From: Synergistaceae bacterium
GTDB lineage: Bacteria; Synergistota; Synergistia; Synergistales; Aminobacteriaceae
Length of the DNA stretch: 14,331 nt
Assembly: GCA_017475805.1 (NCBI GenBank)
Contig: JAFVEW010000059.1
Coordinates: forward strand, 1 to 14,331
Direction: 5' to 3'
Position numbers and translations under genes: made by a program. Position 1 is the stretch's first letter. Each line of letters begins with the position of its first letter. Positions 7,955 through 14,331 of the stretch are shown here, piece by piece. A model generated the notes under the pieces. It did not search any database, had not been told where the DNA came from, and was given only the letters and a program-made list of their open reading frames with translations.

Positions 7955-8275
7955 TTATAGAAGCTCTACCCTAAAAAGCGTTCGTTTTACGCTTAGTGTT
8001 ATTTCTACTAACCTTGTTACGTCAAAAACAGTACTTGTAGCGACATCGTAATCATTAGCAATATCCTCAAAAGTTCTATAATCTCTATAGTACGCGAAGA
8101 AAATGCATAAACGGTCGAATATCGTTAATTTGGGACGTCTGCCTCCTTTTTTATGTGCAATCTTATACTGTTCTTCAAGTTCTGAAAGCATAACTTGAAA
8201 CGTTTGACAGTCAACTCCGAAAGTACGCTTAAATTTTTCTTCACTAAAATTTTTTACTTGTTCTCGTGTTTTCAT
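7955..8275 (-). pseudogene. Truncated IS5-like transposase (N-terminal part only)
   Basis: The 106 residues match the N-terminal helix-turn-helix part of an IS5-type DDE transposase. Visible are TFQVMLSELEE, RRPKLTIFDRLCIFFAYYRDYRTFEDIANDYDVATSTVFDVTRLVE, then an unrelated-looking tail (SVKRTLFRVELL) and a stop. The DDE catalytic domain is absent, and only about 65 bases remain before the start of the ATPase gene. The 3' half of the element is therefore deleted. Two-ORF members of IS5 do have a short first ORF, but the second ORF is missing here. The 5' end (about 8276-8305) has TATAAT just before the ATG and runs into the stop codon of Rpn copy 2. It is not expected to be active. Confidence 0.75.
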
Positions 8276-8305
8276 TCGACTATTATATCAGTTTCCGAAT
8301 TTGTC

Positions 8306-9142
8306 CTAACTTACAACAGTCAAACCAAGATCGATTGCCATACTACGAACAGCATTCTCTGAAAGCTGACTAATTTTTGAAATTAGTTGAAGTGGTAAAT
8401 TTTCTTTCAGCATATCAATAGCAACACGCTGCTTATCTTCTAAAATCCCCTCAGTACGTCCTTCAGCAAATTTTTCATCTTCTCTTGTCAGTAACAACAT
8501 ATACTCATTCCTCCATGTAATGTTATTTTTAGCCTCTTTAACTTTTTCGTCCAAAGTTTTTACAAAAATATCGCTTTCGGCCACATTACCATTGCCTACG
8601 AAATTCAAGAAATTTTTTAACTCAGGGCTTACATCATTTAATTTTCCTTTAGTATTTAGAAAAATTGTGTAAGCTCCATCGTTAAGTTCTATTTCTTTAT
8701 CTTCAGCGCAAAAATTTCTAAACGTGTAAATGTGCCTGCCCTTGCCGAATAAATCAAAAGTACAGATAAAAATCACGTAAGTGTTCGGTAAGTTTTCATA
8801 AGAACCTGATTTTTTCAAAGAATTTTTGTTCAAACCGTCGTACCCGATCACTATTTGGTAGGCTCGTGAGCGAGGGAATAAATCTTTTAACATATGGTTT
8901 TGAGCCTCAATGTCGAAAATATTTCGAGCAGCGGTAGTTAAAATATCAAAGCGTACGCCCCTTATGTGGAGAGCGTGCTTTAGCGTTTTTTGAGTTTCAA
9001 TATTTTTGATTTCTCCTATATCGAGGTCAGGAAAAATCCGTCGCAACATTTCAGCACATAAAGTTGGCTCACTCATGACTTTGCCGAAAAGAAAATCATC
9101 AGCAAGTGTCAAATTTTCCCATTTTTTCTCTCTTAAATTCAT
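8306..9142 (-). CDS. Rpn-family PD-(D/E)XK nuclease / putative transposase, copy 2
   Basis: This is a 278-aa paralogue of the gene at 2666-3490, identical over long stretches such as LTLADDFLFGK, TQKTLKHALHIRGVRFDIL and CAEDKEIELNDGAYTIFLN. The catalytic D...ExQ residues (RFDI, FDIEAQ) are kept. Differences cluster after the catalytic core (NHMLKDLFPRSRAYQIV for NRRLRDLYRRPRAYHVA) and in the tail, where four extra residues (GRTEGILEDKQRV region) precede the shared helical end. ATG 9142 follows AAGGAG by 8 bases, as in copy 1. Its stop TAG is embedded in the 5' end of the transposase remnant that follows. A serine resolvase is read away from it on the other strand. A duplication inside this locus, or two arrivals of the same mobile unit, would explain the pair. 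Confidence 0.9.
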   Translation of the reverse strand: MNLREKKWENLTLADDFLFGKVMSEPTLCAEMLRRIFPDLDIGEIKNIETQKTLKHALHIRGVRFDILTTAARNIFDIEAQNHMLKDLFPRSRAYQIVIGYDGLNKNSLKKSGSYENLPNTYVIFICTFDLFGKGRHIYTFRNFCAEDKEIELNDGAYTIFLNTKGKLNDVSPELKNFLNFVGNGNVAESDIFVKTLDEKVKEAKNNITWRNEYMLLLTREDEKFAEGRTEGILEDKQRVAIDMLKENLPLQLISKISQLSENAVRSMAIDLGLTVVS

Positions 9143-9241
9143 TTTTTCAACTCCTTTCTTAAGATTATTATATATCAGTTCATTTCAAATACAGATATAA
9201 AATTGAGGTGATTTTACACAACTTAAAAGTGTGCAGTTTTG
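9140..9241. repeat. Conserved segment upstream of Rpn copy 2, ending in a 20-base motif
   Basis: This aligns with 3488-3592. It contains the Rpn ribosome binding site, a TATAAT-like -10 on the minus strand, AAATACAGATA, and CTTAAAAGTGTGCAGTTTTG (9222-9241), one mismatch from the other copy. The motif starts 80 bases from this Rpn start and 83 from the other. Similarity stops right after it. Here it lies 75 bases before the start of a plus-strand resolvase, whereas copy 1 abuts the 3' end of a minus-strand one. Confidence 0.6.
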
Positions 9242-9316
9242 GGATTTTTTTTCAGTGCTGTAAAATACTATAAAAATGCGTTATCAGAACTTATGCTCAT
9301 AAATGGATGTGATTTT

Positions 9317-9895
9317 TTGATTTTTGGCTATGCTCGTGTAAGCACAAACTCTCAAGCTCGGGACGGAAACTCTCTCGAAGCCCAAATTAAATTACTCAAA
9401 GACGCAGGGGCGGAAAAAATTTTCTCGGACGTTTTCACTGGCTCAAAAAATAATCGTCCAAAACTCGATAAACTTTTGAAAATAATTCAGTTAGGCGATA
9501 CCCTGATTATTACGAAGCTCGACAGAATAGCCCGGAGCGTCATTAACGGCATTCAACTTATTGAAAATCTTAATGACAGGGGCGTTATTATAAACGTCCT
9601 GAACATGGGGACAATAGACGGTTCGCCGACAGGAAAACTAATCCGAAATATAATGCTTTCATTTGCCGAATTTGAACGGGACATTATTAAACAGCGGACG
9701 CAAGAGGGAAAGGAAATCGCTAAACGGAATCCTGATTTTCGTGATGGTCGCCCGAAAAAATTTTCAAGGGCGCAAATCAATCACGCCCTCGAACTTCTGA
9801 AGACTCATTCTTATAATCAAGTAGTAGCTATGACTGGCATAAGCCGATCGACTATCGCAAGAGCAAGAGCCGTTCAAAATCTCATGTCTTCATAA
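9317..9895 (+). CDS. Serine resolvase/invertase, 193 aa
   Basis: This is a compact member of the resolvase/invertase family (Tn3 resolvase, Hin, Gin), which recombines short DNA sites. From TTG 9317 it reads [10 protein letters not shown] with Arg7 and nucleophile Ser9. [15 protein letters not shown] carries Asp69, Arg70 and Arg73, and [17 protein letters not shown] is the dimer helix. [11 protein letters not shown] leads into a C-terminal helix-turn-helix ([15 protein letters not shown]). TTG is chosen because GGATGTGAT, one base off a perfect anti-SD match, precedes it at good spacing, and the length is then normal for the family. ATG 9293 (201 aa) is possible but has no ribosome binding site. 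The last 22 bases overlap the end of the convergent ptuB-like gene. It could serve as cointegrate or multimer resolvase for the plasmid-like backbone. Confidence 0.88.
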   Translation: MIFGYARVSTNSQARDGNSLEAQIKLLKDAGAEKIFSDVFTGSKNNRPKLDKLLKIIQLGDTLIITKLDRIARSVINGIQLIENLNDRGVIINVLNMGTIDGSPTGKLIRNIMLSFAEFERDIIKQRTQEGKEIAKRNPDFRDGRPKKFSRAQINHALELLKTHSYNQVVAMTGISRSTIARARAVQNLMSS

Positions 9896-10608
9896 ATTCG
9901 TTTTAATTTCCTTTTCAAGAAGTAAATTATCACGCCTGCAAATTCGTCATATGTGGCTTGATTTTCCAGTTGAGCAACCCGTTTCTCAATATAGCTCCGG
10001 CTGAGTTTTTTATCACAGCTCAGTTTCTCTATAAATCTCGCATAAGCTCGGTAGGCTTCGCGGCGTCCTCTGAGGAGGCGAGTACAAGTATCCAAATTAT
10101 TCGCGCCATTCAAATGAAGAACCTCGTTGATGTCTGCTTCAAGAATTTCATCTCTCGGATACGTATATATTCTTCCGTCCTCGCTGTATCGGATTTTTTG
10201 CATGTGAAGCTGGTTCAAGGGACTTATGGTGATTGTTTTATTGCCTTTCGAGGCATCACAGCAAAGAACGTGATGTTCTTCATAATCGGCTTCATTAACT
10301 TTCCGACCGCCATCACAAACGCCGAGCATATTCTCATAATCCATAGCCCCGTCAACATTCTGCTCTATGGACTGCCAATGTTCGATGGTCATGTCAGAAT
10401 TATTTTCTATCCGCCTCATGCAGTAGGCGCAAAGACCGTGCTGTTCCCTGATAAGGCTGTCCCGAATTACGGTCTTGTCTAAACAGTTGAAAGCTATCCG
10501 CGCTGATTGTGGGTCGCGTTTATCAAAAAGAGATTTTTGCTCCCGTTTGACGCGGTTGATTTCATCAATGACTTCTTTAGACACCCGAATTTTTTTGATA
10601 TAAAGCAT
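9874..10608 (-). CDS. ptuB: PtuB-like HNH endonuclease of a Septu-type defence pair
   Basis: The product is a 244-aa HNH nuclease of the PtuB type. Cys60 and Cys63 (LCAYC), IEHW (His77), YENML (Asn93), Cys98 and LCCDASKGN (Cys116, Cys117) form the zinc-bound beta-beta-alpha metal site expected for HNH enzymes. The C-terminal half is helical and basic. In Septu systems PtuB is held by the PtuA ATPase and cuts DNA once phage infection is sensed. The start ATG is 2 bases after the ptuA-like stop, and GGAAGA lies 6 bases before it inside the end of that gene, so the pair is translationally coupled. An earlier in-frame ATG (10629) overlaps ptuA and is less likely. No reverse transcriptase or retron RNA is nearby, which argues for plain Septu over a retron-type (Ec78-like) version. 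Confidence 0.82.
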   Translation of the reverse strand: MLYIKKIRVSKEVIDEINRVKREQKSLFDKRDPQSARIAFNCLDKTVIRDSLIREQHGLCAYCMRRIENNSDMTIEHWQSIEQNVDGAMDYENMLGVCDGGRKVNEADYEEHHVLCCDASKGNKTITISPLNQLHMQKIRYSEDGRIYTYPRDEILEADINEVLHLNGANNLDTCTRLLRGRREAYRAYARFIEKLSCDKKLSRSYIEKRVAQLENQATYDEFAGVIIYFLKRKLKRIYEDMRF

Positions 10609-10610
10609 GG

Positions 10611-11891
10611 CTAATCTTCCGCAATCCATTTATTGACTTCGAGAAAATCCCTCATGCGTTTTACGGCAGAAGACTCCTCGCCCAGTTTGTCAGCAGAAAT
10701 TTGAATTATCCTTTCTGCTCCTGCCAAGTTGTTATCATCAAGAGCCTGTTCAATTTCTCTCCGCCATTCTTTAACTTCCTGCGGCATGTCCATGCTGCCT
10801 TGCGTTAATTCCAAAACATCCCCGATGTTATAACCGTAAGCGTCAGGAAGTTCACGGATTTTATTCGGATTCTCCATAAGAATCAGTTTTGAATCTTCTG
10901 CCGAAGATATGACTATCGGCGAATGCGTTGCGATAATGAACTGAACTTTCGGAAATGTCGCACGTAAAGCCCCCAAAATTTTCCACTGCCAGCGCGGATG
11001 AAGGTGCATGTCAATTTCGTCAATCAAAACCACGCCCTCTAAATTTTCCAAGCTGTCCAAAGACGGATTCAGCAACGCTGTACGGTAAGCAAGCTCCATC
11101 ACGAGGCAAAGGACGCTCTGATAACCTGCGCTCAGATTATGGACAAGACTGCCTTCGCCCTCATTTTCAGAATAGACAAGGCGGTTCAGTTTCGGCGAAA
11201 ATTCAACTCGTGCTTTGTCAAGCCCTTCAAGTTCCATAATGAAACGGGAAACGATATTTTTGAATAAAACATATTCAACGGCATCATGTCCTAACCTGTA
11301 TCCTGCATAATCCATTTGGGCGCACCAGTTTTGAATTAACTCGACGGATGCCCTGCCGTTCAAGCAGTCTTTATAACCCTGACGGCGTTCAACCTGTCCG
11401 CCGGGTCTGTCAGGCTCATCAGCCGCCGTGAAAAATTGTCTGCTGTCGCCCAAATAGCTTAGAAGCGGAAGCCTCGATTTCTCATCGTTGACAAGCTCCT
11501 GTATTTTATTTATAGTGTCATATCTTATATTTCGATCAGTCTTTGCTACTGTGGCATTATTTTTAGGACTTTCGTTATATTCATGGGAAGTCTCATAGTC
11601 AACTCCGTCAAGTTCAAAAATAGAGCTGATACGTACTGGCGTGTAATACCTGACGCTTTCCGTTACGCTTCCGACTAAAACAGGAACGGCACGAACTTCG
11701 TCTCTCGTAATTTGCCTTTTATCAGTTCCCATTCCCCACAGCAGAGCTTCTAATGCAAGGCTAATTCCTCCAAGAAGCGAAGATTTTCCTGCTCCGTTAT
11801 TGCCAATGACAAGATTCACGCCAGCTTCAAATTCGACAGTTAAGTCTTCAATGCCCCTGTAATTAATAAGACGAATTTTTTTTACGTGCAT
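10611..11891 (-). CDS. ptuA: PtuA-like ABC/SMC-type ATPase of a Septu-type defence pair
   Basis: The product is a 426-aa AAA_21/OLD-like ATPase. It has an N-terminal SMC-like strand pattern (IRLINYRGIEDLTVEF), Walker A GNNGAGKSS (residues 30-38), signature LSAG (253-256), Walker B VVLIDEID with Glu292 as the likely catalytic base (285-293), HLHPRWQW, and switch ATHSP (321-325). No Toprim nuclease domain follows, unlike OLD proteins. The nuclease is supplied by the next gene, which is how PtuA works with PtuB. AGGAGG lies 7 bases before ATG 11891, a strong start. A 13-base palindrome (11921-11933) lies 30 bases upstream. It is codirectional with the partition genes but separated from them by about 100 bases, so it probably has its own promoter. 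Confidence 0.87.
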   Translation of the reverse strand: MHVKKIRLINYRGIEDLTVEFEAGVNLVIGNNGAGKSSLLGGISLALEALLWGMGTDKRQITRDEVRAVPVLVGSVTESVRYYTPVRISSIFELDGVDYETSHEYNESPKNNATVAKTDRNIRYDTINKIQELVNDEKSRLPLLSYLGDSRQFFTAADEPDRPGGQVERRQGYKDCLNGRASVELIQNWCAQMDYAGYRLGHDAVEYVLFKNIVSRFIMELEGLDKARVEFSPKLNRLVYSENEGEGSLVHNLSAGYQSVLCLVMELAYRTALLNPSLDSLENLEGVVLIDEIDMHLHPRWQWKILGALRATFPKVQFIIATHSPIVISSAEDSKLILMENPNKIRELPDAYGYNIGDVLELTQGSMDMPQEVKEWRREIEQALDDNNLAGAERIIQISADKLGEESSAVKRMRDFLEVNKWIAED

Positions 11892-11920
11892 AACGAATCC
11901 TCCTAAAAATCAAAATCGAC

Positions 11921-11933
11921 ATATCAATGATAT
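11921..11933. promoter_or_regulatory. Palindrome upstream of ptuA, possible operator
   Basis: ATATCA-A-TGATAT is an exact palindrome around one central base, 30 to 42 bases before the ptuA start and just upstream of its ribosome binding site. That is where a repressor would bind in a promoter or leader. No regulator gene is adjacent, so it is only a candidate. Confidence 0.3.
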
Positions 11934-11954
11934 ATTAGCATCAACTTAATATTA

Positions 11955-11978
11955 AAATAATTCAAAAGAAAATTATTT
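11955..11978. repeat. AT-rich inverted repeat after the RHH gene
   Basis: AAATAATT (11955-11962) and AATTATTT (11971-11978) pair exactly around 8 bases, 10 bases past the RHH gene stop. It could be a weak terminator or, with two other AT-rich inverted repeats around the par genes, part of a partition site. Confidence 0.3.
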
Positions 11979-11987
11979 CAATATTGC

Positions 11988-12275
11988 TTAAATATTATCT
12001 AAAACGCTTTTCTTAGACGTAATGTAATCCCTGATGAGCATGTTTATCGCCGCATTATTTGAAATCCCGTAAGCCCTGTTAATCTCATCGAACTGCTCAA
12101 ACATACTGACGGGAATATAAGTCGGGAGAATTTTTCTCTCCTCAGTCTGTTTCTTCCGTCCGCGTCCTGTGATGGCTTTGACAACCTGCTTTGACTTGTT
12201 GAGTTCCTGTTCTTCCTGAGAATTTAATTTATCGACAGCCTCATCGAATTTGTTAGCCTTTTTTATGTCGCCCAT
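11988..12275 (-). CDS. Ribbon-helix-helix protein, probable ParA partner (centromere-binding)
   Basis: This is a 95-aa basic protein. Residues about 48-86 fit a ribbon-helix-helix fold: strand ILPTYIPVS, helix MFEQFDEINRAYG, helix SNNAAINMLIRDYIT. The N-terminal half is charged and probably flexible (EAVDKLNSQEEQELNKSKQ, then GRGRKK). It lies 79 bases downstream of a short ParA on the same strand. In type Ib plasmid partition, such a small protein binds the centromere, stimulates ParA and represses the par promoter. AGGAG (12291-12287) is 11 bases before ATG 12275, rather far but usable. A plain RHH antitoxin is the alternative, but no toxin gene is adjacent. Confidence 0.72.
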   Translation of the reverse strand: MGDIKKANKFDEAVDKLNSQEEQELNKSKQVVKAITGRGRKKQTEERKILPTYIPVSMFEQFDEINRAYGISNNAAINMLIRDYITSKKSVLDNI

Positions 12276-12298
12276 GTGATTTTTATCTCCTAACTTAA

Positions 12299-12321
12299 TA
12301 TAATATTTCTTTAATATTATA
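12299..12321. promoter_or_regulatory. Inverted repeat between parA and the RHH gene
   Basis: TATAATATT and AATATTATA are exact 9-base arms around a 5-base spacer (tcttt). The repeat sits just upstream of the RHH gene ribosome binding site. The AATATTAT core recurs in the repeat upstream of parA, so the same protein might bind both. Confidence 0.35.
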
Positions 12322-12354
12322 AAAATTTTAATTTAATTCTGAAACAATTTCAAA

Positions 12355-13104
12355 TTAAATCTTTTCTGCAATTTCTTTATACGACCGAGCAACATCGCTT
12401 TTCGGTGCGCTCATGACAACAGGGATTCCGTCTAAAACGCTCCTGTATGTGTCAGCGGATTTTTTGACAATGCCAAGAATTGAAGATTCTTTCTTGAACT
12501 GTTCGAGCATGTCTTTTTGGTCATTGATATTTTTTTCAAACATCGTAATTATGAAACCCTCAAAGGAAAGTTTTTCATTGAGATTTTCTTCCACGATATT
12601 TTGAATGGTTCTTTTCAAGGCGCGGATGCCCCGATATGAAAGGTATTCAGCTTTCGCAGGAGTTATAACTTTGTCGGCGGCAACAAGAGCGTTGGTCGTC
12701 AAAATTCCAAGTTGTGGAGGACAGTCGATAAAAACATAATCGAAATATTCCTCAAAAGATTTCAGAGCCTTTTTGAGAATTTTCTCCCGTGCCGTCCTGC
12801 CCGTGATGTTTTGTTCGGTTTCGGCAAGCTCAATGTCAGACGGGACGATGTAGAGATTTTCAAGCCCTGCCGATTTCACGATATAACCGCAGTCGAGCGG
12901 ATCAGTTTTTCCGTCAAATAAATTGCAGACTGAAAACTCGGTTTTGCCCGGCATGAAATTACATAAAATCGTCAAAGAAGCCTGTGGGTCGAGGTCAACC
13001 ATCAGGACTTTTTTCCCTGCCATAGCTTTGAGCGCGGCAATATTATACGCCGAAGTCGTTTTAGCAACGCCACCCTTTTGATTCGCAAAAGCTATAACTT
13101 CCAT
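12355..13104 (-). CDS. parA: ParA/Soj-type partition ATPase
   Basis: This 249-aa Walker-type ATPase moves plasmid or chromosome copies to daughter cells. The deviant Walker A KGGVAKTT (Lys10 and Lys15, residues 10-17) is diagnostic. VDLDPQ (36-41) and [11 protein letters not shown] (Walker B) follow. [12 protein letters not shown] and [12 protein letters not shown] at the end are typical of the family. There is no N-terminal helix-turn-helix, so it belongs to the short class (type Ib or Soj-like), which fits the small RHH partner downstream. GGTGAT lies 5 bases before ATG 13104. A well-spaced sigma-A promoter with an overlapping inverted repeat lies just upstream, suggesting autoregulation by the partner. 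The gene marks this part of the window as plasmid or integrative-element backbone. Confidence 0.93.
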   Translation of the reverse strand: MEVIAFANQKGGVAKTTSAYNIAALKAMAGKKVLMVDLDPQASLTILCNFMPGKTEFSVCNLFDGKTDPLDCGYIVKSAGLENLYIVPSDIELAETEQNITGRTAREKILKKALKSFEEYFDYVFIDCPPQLGILTTNALVAADKVITPAKAEYLSYRGIRALKRTIQNIVEENLNEKLSFEGFIITMFEKNINDQKDMLEQFKKESSILGIVKKSADTYRSVLDGIPVVMSAPKSDVARSYKEIAEKI

Positions 13105-13119
13105 TTTTTATCACCACTC

Positions 13120-13159
13120 TAAAATAATATCGTATTGATGGAATTATAATATTATTTTA
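13120..13159. repeat. Inverted repeat overlapping the par promoter, likely operator or centromere
   Basis: TAAAATAATAT (13120-13130) and ATATTATTTTA (13149-13159) are exact 11-base arms around an 18-base centre that holds the -10 box. One arm covers the promoter spacer and the other the early transcript. AATATCG also repeats directly at 13126-13132 and 13170-13176, 44 bases apart (about four helical turns). This suits dimers of the RHH protein acting as repressor, or a parS/parC site. Confidence 0.45.
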
Positions 13160-13171
13160 AGTTTAAGACAA
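13143..13171 (-). promoter_or_regulatory. Sigma-A promoter of the par operon
   Basis: On the minus strand, TTGTCT (13171-13166) and TATAAT (13148-13143) are separated by exactly 17 bases, a near-consensus promoter. Transcription should start around 13136, about 30 bases before the parA start. Confidence 0.6.
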
Positions 13172-13274
13172 TATCGAATTAGCATGTTCAAAAAATTTGA
13201 CACTTTTCCTTGAATTGAAAAATTTTTATCAAGTTATATAAAAATTTCAATCAATACTAATTAATCGAACTCAC

Positions 13275-13297
13275 GGGCTTACGCGTTCATCAAGCCC
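13275..13297. other. GC-rich stem-loop after the helicase-loader gene
   Basis: GGGCTT (13275-13280) and AAGCCC (13292-13297) form a 6-pair hairpin around an 11-base loop containing ACGCG. It lies just past the stop of the helicase-loader gene. There is no T run on the minus strand, so it is not a textbook terminator. It stands out from its AT-rich surroundings. Confidence 0.35.
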
Positions 13298-13300
13298 CTT

Positions 13301-14329
13301 TCATAATTTCAATTCATCGTCATCATCGTCCAAACCGTCATCGTAAATCGGAACGGTTATTACACAGCCGTGGGATTCCTGCTGAACGGGTTTAGGCGAA
13401 TATTTATCCGCTTCGGCTATCATTCTGGCAAATTCCATCTGCACATTGCACTGATCATAGAAACTCAAAGATTTATATTCGGGAGTTTCCTTGAAGTATA
13501 ACCATTGCGCAAGAAGCCTGTCGTGCCCTGACATAGCCTGATATTCCGCGCTTTCGGATATTTCCTGCCACGATTTTTTTTCGGGCTTCGCTTCTTTTTC
13601 CTCTGCCCGTGAACGTGAAACGATTTCTGAAAGTTTACGCAGCTCATTAGACGATTTTTCACAATCATTCATCGGAGCTTCGGTCTTCGGCGCGGACGAA
13701 ACAGACTTGGGACTGGTCTCAGGTTCGGAAAAATTTTCTGCCTTGTCAAAGTCAGCAACGGGTACAACAGCAGACGGCGTTTTTTCGGCAACTGCTGTTC
13801 CATGATGTTCCTGCGAATCCTGCGCTTCGTGTGTAACTGGAACTTCTGAGGACACTGTATCTTCCTGCGTGTTCTGATTAATGGCTTCGGGCTTTGATGA
13901 TTTTTTCAGCCTGTGATTTTCAGAAGCATAAATAGTTATCCACTGCCCGTTCTCTAAGATACGGGAAACGAGCGGCTCAATCTTGTCAGCGTTCCAGCGG
14001 TTTTTCAGACCGTCCGCGTTAAAGGCGTTGGTCGTTAAAACAATTTGAAGACCGTTGCGGTATCTGTAATCGATTATCTGGAACAGATAGTCCATACGGG
14101 CATCAGTAGTTTTTTCCTTGCCCCAGTCGTCAAGGACAAGGCACGGCACGTTTTTATATTTAATCATCAAGCCGCCGGGGTCATTGTTGTTCTGATGGGC
14201 GTAGCAAATTTCGTCAAGGAGTTCGGGCAGGCTCTTGAAGATCGCCTGATGTCCGTTTCTCATCGCTTCCAAGGCTATGGCTGAGGCTAAATGGCTTTTC
14301 CCAGTTCCGGGCTTTCCGGCTAAAATAAG
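13301..14329 (-). CDS. DnaC/IstB-like helicase-loader ATPase with long C-terminal extension (5' partial)
   Basis: The frame runs off the right edge; 342 residues are in view. The AAA+ part has Walker A AGKPGTGKSH (just inside the edge), Walker B VPCLVLDDWGKE, sensor TTNAFNADGLKNRW and the arginine-finger region LVSRILENGQW. This matches DnaC/DnaI/IstB proteins, which load the replicative helicase. The usual family ends soon after this point. Here a long low-complexity linker rich in Pro, Glu, Ser and Thr follows, then a small helical region. In it SAEYQAMSGHDRLLAQWLYF is followed by the similar TPEYKSLSFYDQCNVQMEFA, an internal duplication. The protein ends in a very acidic stretch (DDGLDDDDDELKL). 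With parA close by on the same strand, it is probably a plasmid or integrative-element replication protein. The first ORF start codon (TTG 14272) is internal to the gene. Confidence 0.85.
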   Translation of the reverse strand, partial: LILAGKPGTGKSHLASAIALEAMRNGHQAIFKSLPELLDEICYAHQNNNDPGGLMIKYKNVPCLVLDDWGKEKTTDARMDYLFQIIDYRYRNGLQIVLTTNAFNADGLKNRWNADKIEPLVSRILENGQWITIYASENHRLKKSSKPEAINQNTQEDTVSSEVPVTHEAQDSQEHHGTAVAEKTPSAVVPVADFDKAENFSEPETSPKSVSSAPKTEAPMNDCEKSSNELRKLSEIVSRSRAEEKEAKPEKKSWQEISESAEYQAMSGHDRLLAQWLYFKETPEYKSLSFYDQCNVQMEFARMIAEADKYSPKPVQQESHGCVITVPIYDDGLDDDDDELKL

Positions 14330-14331
14330 AT

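Noticed and set aside
9239..9316. N-terminal 26 residues of the second resolvase frame
   Set aside because: The residues before [10 protein letters not shown] are not typical of the family, the TTG at 9239 has no ribosome binding site, and its first bases are in the shared 20-mer.
9958..10482. Long plus-strand ORF (174 aa) inside the ptuB-like gene
   Set aside because: It lies wholly within the minus-strand HNH gene, which has clear motifs and a coupled start. The plus-strand translation shows no family features.
9874..11891. Retron with PtuAB-type effectors (Ec78-like)
   Set aside because: No reverse transcriptase motif (YADD) or retron RNA structure is seen on either strand nearby.
13275..13297. 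Rho-independent terminator of the helicase-loader gene
   Set aside because: The stem is acceptable but the minus-strand sequence after it has no T run, so I list it only as a stem-loop.

Overview
The window is an AT-rich accessory region from an anaerobe-like Firmicute, probably Clostridia or Negativicutes. That guess rests on strong AGGAGG-type ribosome binding sites, low GC, sigma-A style promoters, several Rpn-family nuclease genes and a reductase-terminated NRPS. The genus cannot be fixed from the sequence. No rRNA, tRNA or CRISPR array is visible, and no stretch over 300 bases lacks a gene.

Layout, left to right. (1) 1-1673: the C-terminal end of a nonribosomal peptide synthetase (end of adenylation domain, carrier domain, thioester reductase), open at the left edge. 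(2) 1835-2488: a lone four-helix membrane protein of unknown role. (3) 2576-5230, minus strand: an Rpn-type PD-(D/E)XK nuclease, a serine recombinase, and a second Rpn-type gene that is broken by a stop codon and by loss of its catalytic Glu. (4) 5499-7889, minus: a large ABC-type ATPase with cysteine pairs and a C-terminal R-x3-E...H pattern, a candidate anti-phage RNase of the RloC/PrrC kind. (5) 7955-9142, minus: a truncated IS5-like transposase and a close paralogue of the first Rpn gene. (6) 9317-9895, plus: a second serine resolvase. (7) 9874-11891, minus: a two-gene Septu-like defence operon (PtuA ATPase, PtuB HNH nuclease). (8) 11988-14329, minus: a plasmid-type maintenance block with a ribbon-helix-helix partition partner, ParA and a DnaC/IstB-like helicase loader that runs off the right edge.

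The right-hand block (about 9,900 onwards) looks like the backbone of a plasmid or integrative element: replication loader, partition pair, then a defence operon on the same strand. The middle block is a mobile-gene patchwork of resolvases, Rpn nucleases and an IS remnant around a second candidate defence ATPase. It is visibly more AT-rich than the right block, so the pieces probably arrived separately.

The most unusual structural signal is a conserved non-coding segment of about 100 bases upstream of both intact Rpn genes. It ends in a 20-base sequence (one mismatch between copies) that abuts a different, oppositely oriented serine recombinase gene at each locus. Septu, RloC-like ATPases and Rpn nucleases are known families. 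What may be new is the Rpn-resolvase arrangement and the extended helicase loader.
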